Shown one piece after another: positions 7,994-17,170 of a stretch of 64,000 nucleotides of DNA. The stretch comes from Streptomyces sp. MST-110588. GTDB taxonomy: Bacteria > Actinomycetota > Actinomycetes > Streptomycetales > Streptomycetaceae. Below the pieces are notes generated by a model. The model was not told where the DNA came from. It did no database searches and saw nothing but the letters and a program-made list of their open reading frames with translations. How positions within the stretch are numbered: position 1 is the stretch's first letter; the number at the start of each line of letters is the position of its first letter. A program made the translations under genes and the position numbers. The stretch is from assembly GCF_022695595.1 (NCBI RefSeq), contig NZ_CP074380.1:7530501-7594500 (forward strand), read 5' to 3'.

Positions 7994-10729
7994 TCAGCGG
8001 GCGCGCAGGCGGCGCAGATACGGGTCGTGCGCGGTGTGCGGCAGCAGCCGGACGCGGACGTCCAGGGGGAGGACCGCGTCCGGGCGGGCGAGGACGGGGT
8101 TGAGGTCGGCCTCGGCGAGCTGCGGGAGGTCGCACGCCATGCGGGACAGCCGCAGCAGGAGCTGTTCGAGACCGTCCAGGGCGACGGGGCGGCCGGTGCG
8201 GTGGCCGAACAGCAGCGGCGCGCACCGGGGAGCGGTGATCAGCGCGTGCACGTCCCGGTCCGTGAGGGGAGCCAGTCGGGCGCAGTGGTCGGCCAGGACC
8301 TCGGTGGCGGTGCCGCCGAGCCCGAAGAGCACCAGCGGCCCGAACACCTGGTCCTGGACGAGACCCGCGACCAGTTCCACGCCCCGGCCGGCCATCGGCT
8401 GGAGCACGGCCCCGGTCATCACCTCACCGAAGCGCCCGGCCAGCTCCGTATAGGCGGCGCGGACCGGTCCGGCTCCCTCCAGGTCCAGGCGCAGCGCCCC
8501 CACGTCGGTCTTGTGCAGCAGCCCGGGCCAGTACGCCTTGAGCGCCATCCGCCCGCCGCCGAGCCGCTCGGCCGCGGCCACCGCCGCGTCGGCGTCGGTG
8601 ACCCACTCCCAGGGCGGCTGCCGGATGCCGTACGCGTCCAGCAGGGCCCCGCACAGCCGGGGTCCGGCCCAGCCGCCGTCCGGACGGCGGGCCAGGAAGC
8701 CGGCCACGAGCGCCTCGGCCGTCGCGGTGTCCACGCCGTCGAGCACGGGGACGGTGCCCAGTGGTTCGGCGCGCCAGTGGGCGTAGGAGACGGCGTGGGC
8801 CAGCGCGCGGGCGGCGTCCGACGGTTCGGCGTAGGCCGGGACGGCGGTGCCGCCTTGCTGGAGGAGCCGTACCGGCACGTCCTGGTCGAGCAGGGCCGCG
8901 GCGACCGGGCGGCTCCTGACCCCGGCCGACGGGCCCAGGGCCCGCGCCGGGTCGTCCCCGGTCGCCGCGGACAGGGCGGTGGGCACCAGCACCACCAGGA
9001 CGGCGTCCACGGCGCCGTGCCGGGTCAGCAGGTCCAGGCAGGCCGCCAACCGCGTACCGGAGACGGCCGCGGTGGTGTCCACCGGGTTGACGGCCCGGGC
9101 GCCGGCGGGCAGCACGTCCAGCAGTTCGCGCACCAGTGGCGCCGGCAGCTCGGGGACACCGAGCCCGGCCTCGGCGCACGCGTCGGCGGCAAGGACGGCC
9201 GCGCCGCCCGCGTTGCTGACCACCGCGGTGCGCGGGCCGGCCGGCAGCGGCTGGGAACGCAGCAGGGCGGCGGTGGCCACGAGGTCACCGATGCTGTCGG
9301 TGGCGATGATCCCGGCCTGGGTGAACAGCGCCCGGCGGGTCATGGTGGGGGTGGCGACGGCCGCGCTGTGCGAGGCGGCGGCCCGGCGGCCGGCCGGTGA
9401 CCGGCCCGCGTCGACCGTCAGTACGGGCATCGTGCGCGCCACCCGGCGGGCGGTGCGGGAGAAGGCGCGCGGGTTGCCGAAGGACTCCAGATGCAGCAGC
9501 GCCAGATCGGTGACGCCGTCGCTCTCCCACCACTGCAACAGGTCGTTGCCGCTGACGTCGTACTTGTCGCCGAGCGAGACGAAGGAGGACACGCCGATGC
9601 CGAGCCGGGCGAGCGCGGAGAGCAGGGCGATGCCCACGCCGCCCGACTGCACGGCGATCCCGGCGGTGCCCGCGGCGGGCGGGGCCGCGGCGAACGTGGC
9701 GTCCAGCCGTACCGCCTGCTCGGTGTTGGCCAGGCCCAGGCAGTTGGGCCCCACCAGCCGCATCCCGTGCGCCCGGCAGGCGGCCAGCAGCCCCGCCGCC
9801 TGGCCGCCGTCCAGCCCGGAGGACAGGACGAGCAGCGCCTTCACCCCGCGCTTGCCGCACTGTTCGGCGACGTCGGGCACGGCCGGCGCGGGGACGGCCA
9901 GGACCGCCAGGTCGGGCACCACCGGTACCTGCTCGATGGAGGGGTAGGACGGCACGGTGCCGACGGTGTCGCCGGCGTGCGGGTTCACGGCGGTGAGCCC
10001 CCCGGTGAAGCCGTACGCGCGGATGTTGGTGAGCAGCGCGTGGCCCACCGACGAGGGCGAGCGTCCGGCGCCGACCACGGCGATCGAGGCGGGCCGCAGC
10101 AGCGGTTGGAGGCTGGCCACGTCGGCGGTGCGCCCCCGGGCGTCCACGGCGCTCAAATACCGTTCGTCCTCCGCGAGTTCGATGGTGCAGTGCACTTCCG
10201 GCCCGTCGAAGCGCCGCGCGGTGCGCAGCCCCAGGTCGGAGATCACCTTCAGCATCGGGCGGTTCTCGGTCAGGGCGTCGGCGGTGAAGGAACCGATGCC
10301 CGTCGCCCGGGCGGCGTGTGCCAGGTGTTCCAGGAGCAGGGTTCCGATGCCGTGGCTGTGCCAGGCGTCGGCGACCGCCAGGCCGATCTCCGCGCGGGCC
10401 GGATCACGGGACGAGCGGTGGAACTCGGCGGTGCCCGTGACCTCGTCCCCCACCAGTGCCAGCAGTGCCTGGTCACCGGGGCCCGCCGCGGAGCTGATGC
10501 GGTCCGCCGCCACTTCGGCGGAGCGTGTCCCCACGGTGAAGAACCGCAGCCGCAGGTTCTGCGGGGACATGCCGGCGAACAGGCGGTACACCCGGTCGCG
10601 GTCCTCCGGGCCGGCGGGCCGTATGCAGACCGTGGTGCCGTCGGACAGCAGTGCGTGCGCACTGCTCCTGCCGGTGCTGCCGGTGCTGCCGGTGCTGCCG
10701 GTCCTGCCGGGCCGCTCGGTGCTCGTCAT
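7994..10729 (-). CDS. GNAT acetyltransferase fused to NDP-forming acyl-CoA synthetase-like module (PatA-like)
   Basis: 911 residues. An N-terminal GNAT domain (about 25-180: IRPAGPEDRDRVYRLFAGMS; ADAWHSHGIGTLLLEHL) precedes a CoA-binding/ligase module (about 195-660, with RLVGPNCLGLANT) and an ATP-grasp domain (about 680-900). The NDP-forming acyl-CoA synthetase fold without clear catalytic evidence is what Pat-type protein lysine acetyltransferases use as a sensor. The GNAT-first order is that of S. lividans PatA as I recall it. It may control acetyl-CoA synthetase or other enzymes by acetylation. ATG at 10729 follows GAGGAG and overlaps the hypC stop (ATGA). The N-terminus has a GST triplet repeat from 9-bp units. 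Confidence 0.88.
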   Translation of the reverse strand: MTSTERPGRTGSTGSTGSTGRSSAHALLSDGTTVCIRPAGPEDRDRVYRLFAGMSPQNLRLRFFTVGTRSAEVAADRISSAAGPGDQALLALVGDEVTGTAEFHRSSRDPARAEIGLAVADAWHSHGIGTLLLEHLAHAARATGIGSFTADALTENRPMLKVISDLGLRTARRFDGPEVHCTIELAEDERYLSAVDARGRTADVASLQPLLRPASIAVVGAGRSPSSVGHALLTNIRAYGFTGGLTAVNPHAGDTVGTVPSYPSIEQVPVVPDLAVLAVPAPAVPDVAEQCGKRGVKALLVLSSGLDGGQAAGLLAACRAHGMRLVGPNCLGLANTEQAVRLDATFAAAPPAAGTAGIAVQSGGVGIALLSALARLGIGVSSFVSLGDKYDVSGNDLLQWWESDGVTDLALLHLESFGNPRAFSRTARRVARTMPVLTVDAGRSPAGRRAAASHSAAVATPTMTRRALFTQAGIIATDSIGDLVATAALLRSQPLPAGPRTAVVSNAGGAAVLAADACAEAGLGVPELPAPLVRELLDVLPAGARAVNPVDTTAAVSGTRLAACLDLLTRHGAVDAVLVVLVPTALSAATGDDPARALGPSAGVRSRPVAAALLDQDVPVRLLQQGGTAVPAYAEPSDAARALAHAVSYAHWRAEPLGTVPVLDGVDTATAEALVAGFLARRPDGGWAGPRLCGALLDAYGIRQPPWEWVTDADAAVAAAERLGGGRMALKAYWPGLLHKTDVGALRLDLEGAGPVRAAYTELAGRFGEVMTGAVLQPMAGRGVELVAGLVQDQVFGPLVLFGLGGTATEVLADHCARLAPLTDRDVHALITAPRCAPLLFGHRTGRPVALDGLEQLLLRLSRMACDLPQLAEADLNPVLARPDAVLPLDVRVRLLPHTAHDPYLRRLRAR

Positions 10730-11187
10730 GACAGCTCCTCGGAACGCAAGGGGGCGCGCCTGGCTTCCAGCGTCCGCCGCCCGCCCGGGGCGCCCCATGG
10801 GCCGTACGGCCCGGGCGGGGGCCGTAGGGCCCCGGACGCTGCCGCCGGTCCCTGCGGTTCTTCCGCTTCTTCTACTGCTTCCTCTGCTGTCTTTGCTGCC
10901 TCTGGTTCTCCTGCCTCCTCCGGTTCCTCGGCGGGCAGCGGTTCGCCCAGCTCACCCGCCACCGCGTCCGACATCGCCCGCAGGACGTCCAGCGTGCGGG
11001 CCGCCTCCGCCTCGTCCACGGTGGTGATGGCGAAGCCGACGTGGACCACGACGTAGTCGCCGACGGCGGCGTGCGGCGTGTACTCCAGGCACGCCTCCCG
11101 CCGTACGCCCGCGAAGTCCACGCGGGCCATGCGCAGCCCGTCGCTGTCGTACGTCCGCAGAACCCGGCCGGGGATTCCCAGGCACAT
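10726..11187 (-). CDS. hypC: Hydrogenase assembly chaperone HypC, with long acidic tail
   Basis: 153 residues, but only the first ~80 match the family, which is normally 75-95 residues. The essential N-terminal Cys2 is present in MCLGIPGRV, and the beta-barrel continues through VGDYVVVHVGFAITTVDE. HypC carries the Fe(CN)2CO group with HypD and escorts the hydrogenase large-subunit precursor. The extra C-terminal ~70 residues are Glu/Ala/Pro-rich (EEPEEAGEPEAAKTAEEAVE) and then basic; they look disordered. The gene lies five bases after hypF and overlaps the next gene by four bases. Confidence 0.93.
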   Translation of the reverse strand: MCLGIPGRVLRTYDSDGLRMARVDFAGVRREACLEYTPHAAVGDYVVVHVGFAITTVDEAEAARTLDVLRAMSDAVAGELGEPLPAEEPEEAGEPEAAKTAEEAVEEAEEPQGPAAASGALRPPPGPYGPWGAPGGRRTLEARRAPLRSEELS

Positions 11188-11192
11188 CGCTG

Positions 11193-13520
11193 TCAGCCCC
11201 CTTTCAGGCGGGCCGCGGCGACGGCCGCCTGTCCGTAACTGATCCCGCCGTCCCCCACGGGCACGGCGCTGCCCACCAGCACCCGCAGCCCCTGCGCGCG
11301 CAGCAGCCGCCGTACGTCCGTGAGCAGGCGGCGGTTGACGAAGCAGCCGCCCGCCAGGCAGACGGTGCGCGGGGCGCCGCCGGTGACGGCCCGCTCGACC
11401 AGCGCCGCGGTGACCTCGGCGACCGTCGAGTGGAAGGCCGCGGCCAGCAGCGGTACGGGCGTGCGGCCGGCGAGTTCGCCGAGCAGCGCGGTGAGGGTGG
11501 GCCGGGGATCGTAGACCCACAGGCCGTCACCGCGTACCACGCGCCAGGGCAGGGCCGGGCGGCGTGCGGTGCCCGCGGCGTTCTCCAGCGCGGCGGCGGC
11601 CTGCCCCTCGTAGGAGATCTCGCCGGACAGCCCGAGCAGGGCGGCCACGGCGTCGAAGAGCCGGCCGGCGCTGGAGGCGCGCGGGCAGTTCAGGCGACGG
11701 CGGATCATGGTGCGTACGGTCATGGCCTCGCGCGGGTCCAGCCGCGCGGTGAACTCCCGGGCGGACGCCGCCAGTTCAGGGGGAGAAGGTGACTTCCCGA
11801 GGATTTCCGTTCCGTACAGATAACCCAGCGCCATCCGGTCCGGGTGGCGTACCGCGGCCTCGCCGCCGGGCAGCGGCGCGGTGGCGAAGCGGCCCACGCG
11901 GCGGTAGGCGGTGTAGTCGGCTACCAGGATCTCCGCGCCCCACAGCGTGCCGTCGTCCCCCAGGCCCAGGCCGTCGTAGGCGACTCCCAGGAACGGTCCG
12001 CGCAGCCGGTGTTCGGCCGCGCAGGCGGCGATGTGGGCGTGGTGGTGCTGGACCGCGACGCGCCGGCCGGGCGGCAGCAGGGCCGCCGCCCACTGGGTGG
12101 ACAGGTAGCCGGGGTGCAGGTCATGGGCCACGGCCTGTGGTGTGACGCCGGTCAGTGCCACCAGATCGGCGTAGGAACGTTCGAACGCCGCCAGCGTGCG
12201 GGCGTCGGACAGGTCTCCCGTGTGCGGCCCCGTCACGGCCCGCCTGCCGTCCGCCACCGTCACGGTGTGCTTGCTCTGCGCCCCGGCCCCCACGAGCGGC
12301 ACAGGGGCAGGCACCGGGAGCGGCAGCGGCGCGGGGGCGTACCCGCGGGCCCGCCGGATGGTCAGCACCCGTCCCCGTACGGCTTGCGTCACCGAGTCGT
12401 CGTAGCGGGCGGCGATCGGCCGGTTGTGCGCGAGGAAGCCGTCGGCGATCCGCGCGAGCCGTTCGCGGGCCTCGGCGTCGTCGCTCGCCAGGGGTTCCCC
12501 GGCGAGATTGCCGCTGGTGACCACCAGCGGCCGGCCGAGGTCACGCAGCAGGAGGTGGTGGAGTCCGGTCGTGGGCAGGAAGAGACCGATGCGTCCGGTG
12601 CCGGGGTGTACGGCCGCGCTGACCGCCCGGCCGCAGGAGTGGCCGGCGATCAGCACCACGGGCCGGGCGGGCGAGGTGAGCAGCCGCTCCTCGGTAGGGG
12701 TGGGGTGGCCGGCCCGGTGCGCCGCGGCCAGGTCCTCGACCATCACGGCGAGCGGCTTGTGCGGCCGGTGTTTGCGCCGCCGCAGACGCTCGACGGCGTC
12801 CGTCCGCCGTGCGTCACAGACCAGTTGGTAGCCTCCCAGGCCCTTGACCGCCACGATGCCCCCGGCAGCGATCAGCGCTTCGGCGGCCCTGAGTGCGACC
12901 GGGCCGGTGGTGTCCCCTTGGGCCGGGTGCCAGGCCAGCCGGGGGCCGCAGGCCGGGCAGGCCAGCGGCTCCGCGTGGAAGCGCCGGTCACCGGGATCGC
13001 GGTACTCGGCCGAGCACGCCGGGCACAGCGGGAAGAAACGCATCGTCGTCCGTGGCCGGTCGTAGGGCAGGCCCGTGATCACGGTGGCGCGCGGGCCGCA
13101 GTCCGTACAGTTGATGAACGGGTAGCGGTAGCGGCGGTCGCGCGGGTCGAACAGCTCGGCCAGGCAGGCGGCGCAGGTCGCCGCGTCCGGCGGGATCTCG
13201 TGCGGCGCCCGCCGGCGGTGGCCGGTGACGCTGGGGCGTACGGCGAACCCGGACCCACGGGCCGGGAGTTCCGGTACCTCGCAGGAGGCCCGCACGCTCC
13301 GTACGCGGGACAACGCGGGGGCGCGGGATTGGAGCCGGTCGGCGAACCGGCGCAGTGCCGCGGTGCTTCCCGCGGTGTCGATGACGACATGGCCGTCGAC
13401 GTTGCGGACCCAGCCGTCCAGGCCCAGGTCCGAGGCGAGCCGCTGTACGAACGGGCGGAAACCGACGCCCTGGACCGTGCCGTACACCTCGAAGCGCCGG
13501 GCCTGCCTGCCGGTCCCCAC
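11193..13520 (-). CDS. hypF: Carbamoyltransferase HypF (cyanide ligand synthesis for [NiFe] centre)
   Basis: 775 residues, full length. Order: acylphosphatase domain (about 8-95, VYGTVQGVGFRPFV), two zinc-finger pairs (CAACLAELFD/CTDCGPR and CPACSAEY/CPACGPR, about 115-190), a YrdC-like domain (about 205-390), and a Kae1-like carbamoyltransferase (about 410-775) with VQHHHAHIAACAAEH and GGCFVNRRL. It converts carbamoyl phosphate to a thiocarbamate on HypE, the CN- precursor. GTG start at 13520 with GAGGA upstream, six bases after the protease stop. HypE and HypD lie in the other hydrogenase operon. Confidence 0.96.
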   Translation of the reverse strand: MGTGRQARRFEVYGTVQGVGFRPFVQRLASDLGLDGWVRNVDGHVVIDTAGSTAALRRFADRLQSRAPALSRVRSVRASCEVPELPARGSGFAVRPSVTGHRRRAPHEIPPDAATCAACLAELFDPRDRRYRYPFINCTDCGPRATVITGLPYDRPRTTMRFFPLCPACSAEYRDPGDRRFHAEPLACPACGPRLAWHPAQGDTTGPVALRAAEALIAAGGIVAVKGLGGYQLVCDARRTDAVERLRRRKHRPHKPLAVMVEDLAAAHRAGHPTPTEERLLTSPARPVVLIAGHSCGRAVSAAVHPGTGRIGLFLPTTGLHHLLLRDLGRPLVVTSGNLAGEPLASDDAEARERLARIADGFLAHNRPIAARYDDSVTQAVRGRVLTIRRARGYAPAPLPLPVPAPVPLVGAGAQSKHTVTVADGRRAVTGPHTGDLSDARTLAAFERSYADLVALTGVTPQAVAHDLHPGYLSTQWAAALLPPGRRVAVQHHHAHIAACAAEHRLRGPFLGVAYDGLGLGDDGTLWGAEILVADYTAYRRVGRFATAPLPGGEAAVRHPDRMALGYLYGTEILGKSPSPPELAASAREFTARLDPREAMTVRTMIRRRLNCPRASSAGRLFDAVAALLGLSGEISYEGQAAAALENAAGTARRPALPWRVVRGDGLWVYDPRPTLTALLGELAGRTPVPLLAAAFHSTVAEVTAALVERAVTGGAPRTVCLAGGCFVNRRLLTDVRRLLRAQGLRVLVGSAVPVGDGGISYGQAAVAAARLKGG

Positions 13521-13525
13521 GGTCC

Positions 13526-14068
13526 TCAGCCGCCCGCCGGACCGCGCCCGTCACCGCGGGCACGGGCCTGACCGTGACGTGCCCGGGCGTCGCGGTGCCG
13601 GACGATCTCCGCCTCCACGGCGTCGGCGAGCCGGTCGACCGTCCCGGCGACGGCGGGCGTCAGACCGGTGCCCAGGGAACGGTCCGCTCCCTCGACCGCC
13701 AGGACGACGAGCCGGCCCGGCAGGCGGCCGAGGGCGTCGGAGAGCTGGACGGCCTCGCCCAGGCCGAGGCCGTGCGAACTGGCCGCCGCCGGGCGGGCGT
13801 AGCGCCCGGGGTGGTCGAGGCGGTGGACGCGCCCGGGGCGGCCGGGATGGGCGTGGGCCGCGTCCACCACCACCGCGAGTTCCGTGCCCTCCCACAGCGA
13901 CATCAGCCGCCCTGGATCACCGTCGCAGTCGGCGAGGGTGACCGACGGGGGCAGCGGGCGGTGCCGGGTCCGTTCGCGCAGCCGCCGTACGACGGCCGGC
14001 CCGATGCCGTCGTCGTGACGGAAGGTGTTGCCGACGCCGATCACGGCGATCCGGGGGGCCTGCGTCAC
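13526..14068 (-). CDS. [NiFe] hydrogenase maturation protease
   Basis: 180 residues, HyaD/HybD/HycI endopeptidase family. The Ni-sensing acidic motif appears in IGVGNTFRHDDGIGPAVV, and VVVDAAHAHPG and ASSHGLGLGEAV match the family core. It cleaves the large-subunit C-terminus after Ni insertion; the substrate here is presumably the large subunit at 21433-22823, which still carries a 16-residue tail beyond its DPCxxCxxH motif. First gene of the minus-strand operon, directly downstream of the box at 14177. Confidence 0.9.
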   Translation of the reverse strand: MTQAPRIAVIGVGNTFRHDDGIGPAVVRRLRERTRHRPLPPSVTLADCDGDPGRLMSLWEGTELAVVVDAAHAHPGRPGRVHRLDHPGRYARPAAASSHGLGLGEAVQLSDALGRLPGRLVVLAVEGADRSLGTGLTPAVAGTVDRLADAVEAEIVRHRDARARHGQARARGDGRGPAGG

Positions 14069-14176
14069 TGGTCTCTCCTGTCACCAGGCACGGTCGGTGC
14101 GACCGCGTCCGGGGACCACCGGCCCCGGGACGGGCCGTCACCGTCAGGGTGCCGCGGTTCCCGCCGCCCCGGCGTG

Positions 14177-14190
14177 GGGCCGAACGGCCC
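14177..14190. promoter_or_regulatory. Dormancy-type palindromic box in divergent promoter (site 1 of 4)
   Basis: GGGCCGAACGGCCC, a near-perfect dyad, in the 246-bp gap (14069-14314) between the hydrogenase-maturation operon and the plus-strand USP gene. It is about 109 bases from one start and 124 from the other. The same core recurs upstream of the hydrogenase operon, a small membrane-protein/SRPBCC pair and the flavin-binding protein gene. Binding by the DevR-like regulators encoded here is an inference. Nothing else is supported in this gap. Confidence 0.6.
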
Positions 14191-14314
14191 TCGCCACGAC
14201 CCGAACCGCACCTGTCCGCCCGGCTTCCCGCGGCGCACCGTGCGTAGGGAAGGCCGTGCGCGGCGAGGGACCGTGCGCAGGGACGGACCGTGGACCATTC
14301 CCCGGAGGTGGAAC

Positions 14315-15208
14315 ATGCCGCAGTCGCCTGTAGTGGTGGGTGTCGACGGTTCGGAGGCGAGCATGCGGGCCGTGGAGTGGGCCGCGCGGGAAGCCCGGTT
14401 GCGGGAACTGCCGCTGCGCCTGGTCCACGCGTCCTTCTGGGAGCGCTACGAAGGGGCCGCCGCGGAATCCGGCGTACGGTCCTCGGAAAGCCTGGCGCAA
14501 GAGCGGCTGCTGGACGATGCGGCCGAACAGGCCGCCCGGTGGACGCCCGGCCTGGAGGTGACCTCCTGCGTGGCGCCGGACGATCCGGTCGCGGCGCTGG
14601 TCACCGAGGCGCACCGGGCCACGATGCTCGTCGTCGGGCACCGGGGCCGCGGTGATCTGGCCTCCGTGCTGCTGGGGTCGGTGAGCATGGGGGTGGCGGC
14701 ACGCGCGCGGTGCCCGGTGGTCGTGGTACGGGGAGAAGGCGGCGGGGGCGCAGAGGCGGCCGGCACCTGGGCGGTCCCCAGGGGGCGCGTGGTCGTCGGA
14801 ATCGGTGAGAAGTCTCCGTGCGACGCTCCGGTGGGCTTCGCCTACGCCGAGGCGGCGCTGCGTCACGGCGAGGTCGTGGCCGTCCACGCCTGGCGGTGCG
14901 CCGGCAGCGACCTGCCCGAAGAGAGCGGACCGCACAACAGCCGGCGCGCCGAACACGCCCGGCGCGCGGCGGAGATCCTCGATGACGCGCTGTGCTCCGC
15001 GACTTGTGCGCATCCGGACGTTCCCCTGGTCAGCCGGCCTGCCGAAGGCAGCCCCCGGGAGACTCTCCTCGCCCTCTCCGCCACCGCCGATCTCCTGGTG
15101 ATCGGTGCCGGACGGCGCCGGCACGCCCACGGCCTGCCCCTGGGCCCGGTCAGCCACGCCGTGCTCCACCACGCCCGGTGCCCGGTGGCCGTGGTGCCGC
15201 ACGCCTGA
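14315..15208 (+). CDS. Universal stress protein, two USP domains
   Basis: 297 residues. Domain 1 (about 5-145) holds the ATP-binding signature GHRGRGDLASVLLGSVS; domain 2 (about 155-297) ends ADLLVIGAGRRRHAHGLPLG with a partial signature. GGAGGTG lies six bases before the ATG at 14315. Divergent from the hydrogenase-maturation operon and 176 bp upstream of the GAF histidine kinase, so it may share control with both. Similar in size and layout to the USP at 7083-7979. Confidence 0.93.
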   Translation: MPQSPVVVGVDGSEASMRAVEWAAREARLRELPLRLVHASFWERYEGAAAESGVRSSESLAQERLLDDAAEQAARWTPGLEVTSCVAPDDPVAALVTEAHRATMLVVGHRGRGDLASVLLGSVSMGVAARARCPVVVVRGEGGGGAEAAGTWAVPRGRVVVGIGEKSPCDAPVGFAYAEAALRHGEVVAVHAWRCAGSDLPEESGPHNSRRAEHARRAAEILDDALCSATCAHPDVPLVSRPAEGSPRETLLALSATADLLVIGAGRRRHAHGLPLGPVSHAVLHHARCPVAVVPHA

Positions 15209-15384
15209 GCCACCACGGGGAACCGCGTACGCCAGGAGGCCGTGCCGCGTCACGAAGCTTCCCGCGCCGGGGGCGCCTGATATCAGCGACCTCCTCACAT
15301 CACGGACCACCTCGCGTCAGGGGACTCCCCGCCGTCCTCGCCCCCGGACTACCCTGCCCCGCAGGACGTCCGGGGGTGGAAGCC

Positions 15385-17130
15385 ATGACGGACACGGGTG
15401 GGGACAGCGCGCGGCCGGTTACTGCGTCGCTGCCGCAACTGCGCCTGGACGAGCTGCTGGAGGAGCTCCAGTCCCGGCTGGATGCCGCGCGAGTCGTCCA
15501 GAGCCGTATGCACAGCCTCCTGGAGGCGGTCCTGGGCGTCGGCCGTGAACTGGACCTCTCCCAGGTGCTGCGGCACATCGTGCAGGCCGCGATGACCCTC
15601 ACCGACGCCGAGTACGGAGCGCTCGGGACGGTCGGCCAGGGCCCGTACCTGTCCGGCTTCCTGCCGGTGGGCATGACGGACGAACTGATCGCCCGGATCG
15701 GTCCCTTCCCGCAAGGGCACGGAATCCTCGGTGAGCTGATCCGGCACCCCGAGCCCCTCCGGCTCGCCGACCTGACCCGGCATCCGGCCAGCCACGGCTT
15801 TCCCGCGCACCATCCGCCGATGCGCAGCTTCCTGGGCGTACCGGTGCGCGTACGGGGCGAGGTGTTCGGCAACTTGTACCTCACGGAGAAACGCGGCGGC
15901 GCGCTCTTCGACGCCGACGACGAAGCGGTCCTGACCACGCTGTCGGTCGCGGCGGGGGTGGCCATCGACAACGCGCGCCTGTACCACGGGAGCCTGCGCC
16001 GTGAACGACGTCTGGAAGCCCTCGGCGAGGTCACCCGCAGCCTGCTGAGCGGGACCGGCGTGGCCGAGGTCCTGGCACTGATCGCCCGGCGTGCCCTGGA
16101 GGTCGCCGACGCCGACTTCGCCGCCGTGCTGCTGCCGGTACCCGGCTCCGACGGCCTGGTCGTCGAGGTGGCCCACGGCGAAGGGGCCACCGCCATGGCC
16201 GGGGTGGTCATCCCCTCCCAGGGGTCACTGGCCGGACTGGCGGCGAGCACCGGGAAACCCGTCGCCACCACGGACGTCCGCGCCGACCCGCGGGCCCATG
16301 CCCTCCCCGACTCCGGAGGGGGCCACGGGCCGGTGGTCGCCGTGCCGCTGCCGCTCGACGACCGTGCCGCGGGCGCCCTGCGGCTGAGCCGGCTGGCCGG
16401 CCGTCCCCCGTTCGACGACAGTGACGTGGAACTCCTCTCCGGATTCTCCGAGCAGGCGGCGCTCGCTCTCGAACTCGGCCGCCACCGCCGGGAGTCCGAG
16501 CAGGTCGCGCTGTTGCACGACCGCGACCGCATCGCCCGTGACCTGCATGACCTGGCCATCCAGCGGCTGTTCGCCACCGGCATGTCGCTGCAGAGCGTCG
16601 GCCGGCTCATCGACCGTCCCGAAGCGGCCGACCGGGTCGGCCGGGCCGTGGACGACCTGGACGAGACCATCAAGATCATCCGGTCCACCATCTTCGAACT
16701 GCGCACCGACCGCGACCACCAGGAGCGGCAGGGGCGGCCGGGACTGCGCCGCCGGATCGCAGGGGTGGTGACGGCCGCGGCCGAAGCCCTCGGTTTCGCC
16801 CCGTCCCTGAAGATGGACGGCCGTATCGACACCGATGTGCCGGCGGCGGCCGGTGACCACATCCTGGCGGTGCTCGCCGAGGCCCTGAGCAACATCGCCC
16901 GGCACGCGCACGCCCGGCACGCGGACGTCACCCTCGGCGTCGGTGACGAGATCGTCCTGACGGTCACCGACGACGGGGTCGGCGTCACCGGCAGCGCCCC
17001 CGGCGGCGGACTGGTCAACATGCGGCAGCGGGCCGCGCTCCTGGGCGGAACGGCTCGGATCGAGGACCGCCGGCGGAGCGGGACGAGCGGAACCCGGGTG
17101 GTGTGGCGGGTTCCGCTGTCTCCCTCCTGA
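15385..17130 (+). CDS. DevS/DosS-like GAF-GAF sensor histidine kinase
   Basis: 581 residues, against 578 in mycobacterial DevS. Order: GAF-A (about 50-200), GAF-B (about 215-365), HisKA_3 dimerisation/phosphoacceptor (His388 in IARDLHDLAIQRLF), HATPase_c (about 470-578, EALSNIARHA, DDGVG). GAF-A keeps the haem-ligand segment HHPPM, with His143 aligning to DevS His149. It is therefore probably a haem-based O2/NO/CO sensor, phosphorylating the DevR-like regulator encoded convergently at 17171-17902. The ATG at 15385 follows GGGGGTGGA. A GGGGACTCCCC palindrome at 15320-15330, about 60 bases upstream, might be an operator. 17131-17170 is a short convergent gap. Confidence 0.92.
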   Translation: MTDTGGDSARPVTASLPQLRLDELLEELQSRLDAARVVQSRMHSLLEAVLGVGRELDLSQVLRHIVQAAMTLTDAEYGALGTVGQGPYLSGFLPVGMTDELIARIGPFPQGHGILGELIRHPEPLRLADLTRHPASHGFPAHHPPMRSFLGVPVRVRGEVFGNLYLTEKRGGALFDADDEAVLTTLSVAAGVAIDNARLYHGSLRRERRLEALGEVTRSLLSGTGVAEVLALIARRALEVADADFAAVLLPVPGSDGLVVEVAHGEGATAMAGVVIPSQGSLAGLAASTGKPVATTDVRADPRAHALPDSGGGHGPVVAVPLPLDDRAAGALRLSRLAGRPPFDDSDVELLSGFSEQAALALELGRHRRESEQVALLHDRDRIARDLHDLAIQRLFATGMSLQSVGRLIDRPEAADRVGRAVDDLDETIKIIRSTIFELRTDRDHQERQGRPGLRRRIAGVVTAAAEALGFAPSLKMDGRIDTDVPAAAGDHILAVLAEALSNIARHAHARHADVTLGVGDEIVLTVTDDGVGVTGSAPGGGLVNMRQRAALLGGTARIEDRRRSGTSGTRVVWRVPLSPS

Positions 17131-17170
17131 GGCCGCTCAGCTCACCACCGCTCATCACCGCTCACCACGA

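Noticed and set aside
15320..15330. GGGGACTCCCC palindrome upstream of the first DevS-like kinase as a DosR-type box
   Set aside because: Shorter and different in centre from the four matching boxes; a GC-rich genome gives such 11-mers often. Kept only as a remark.
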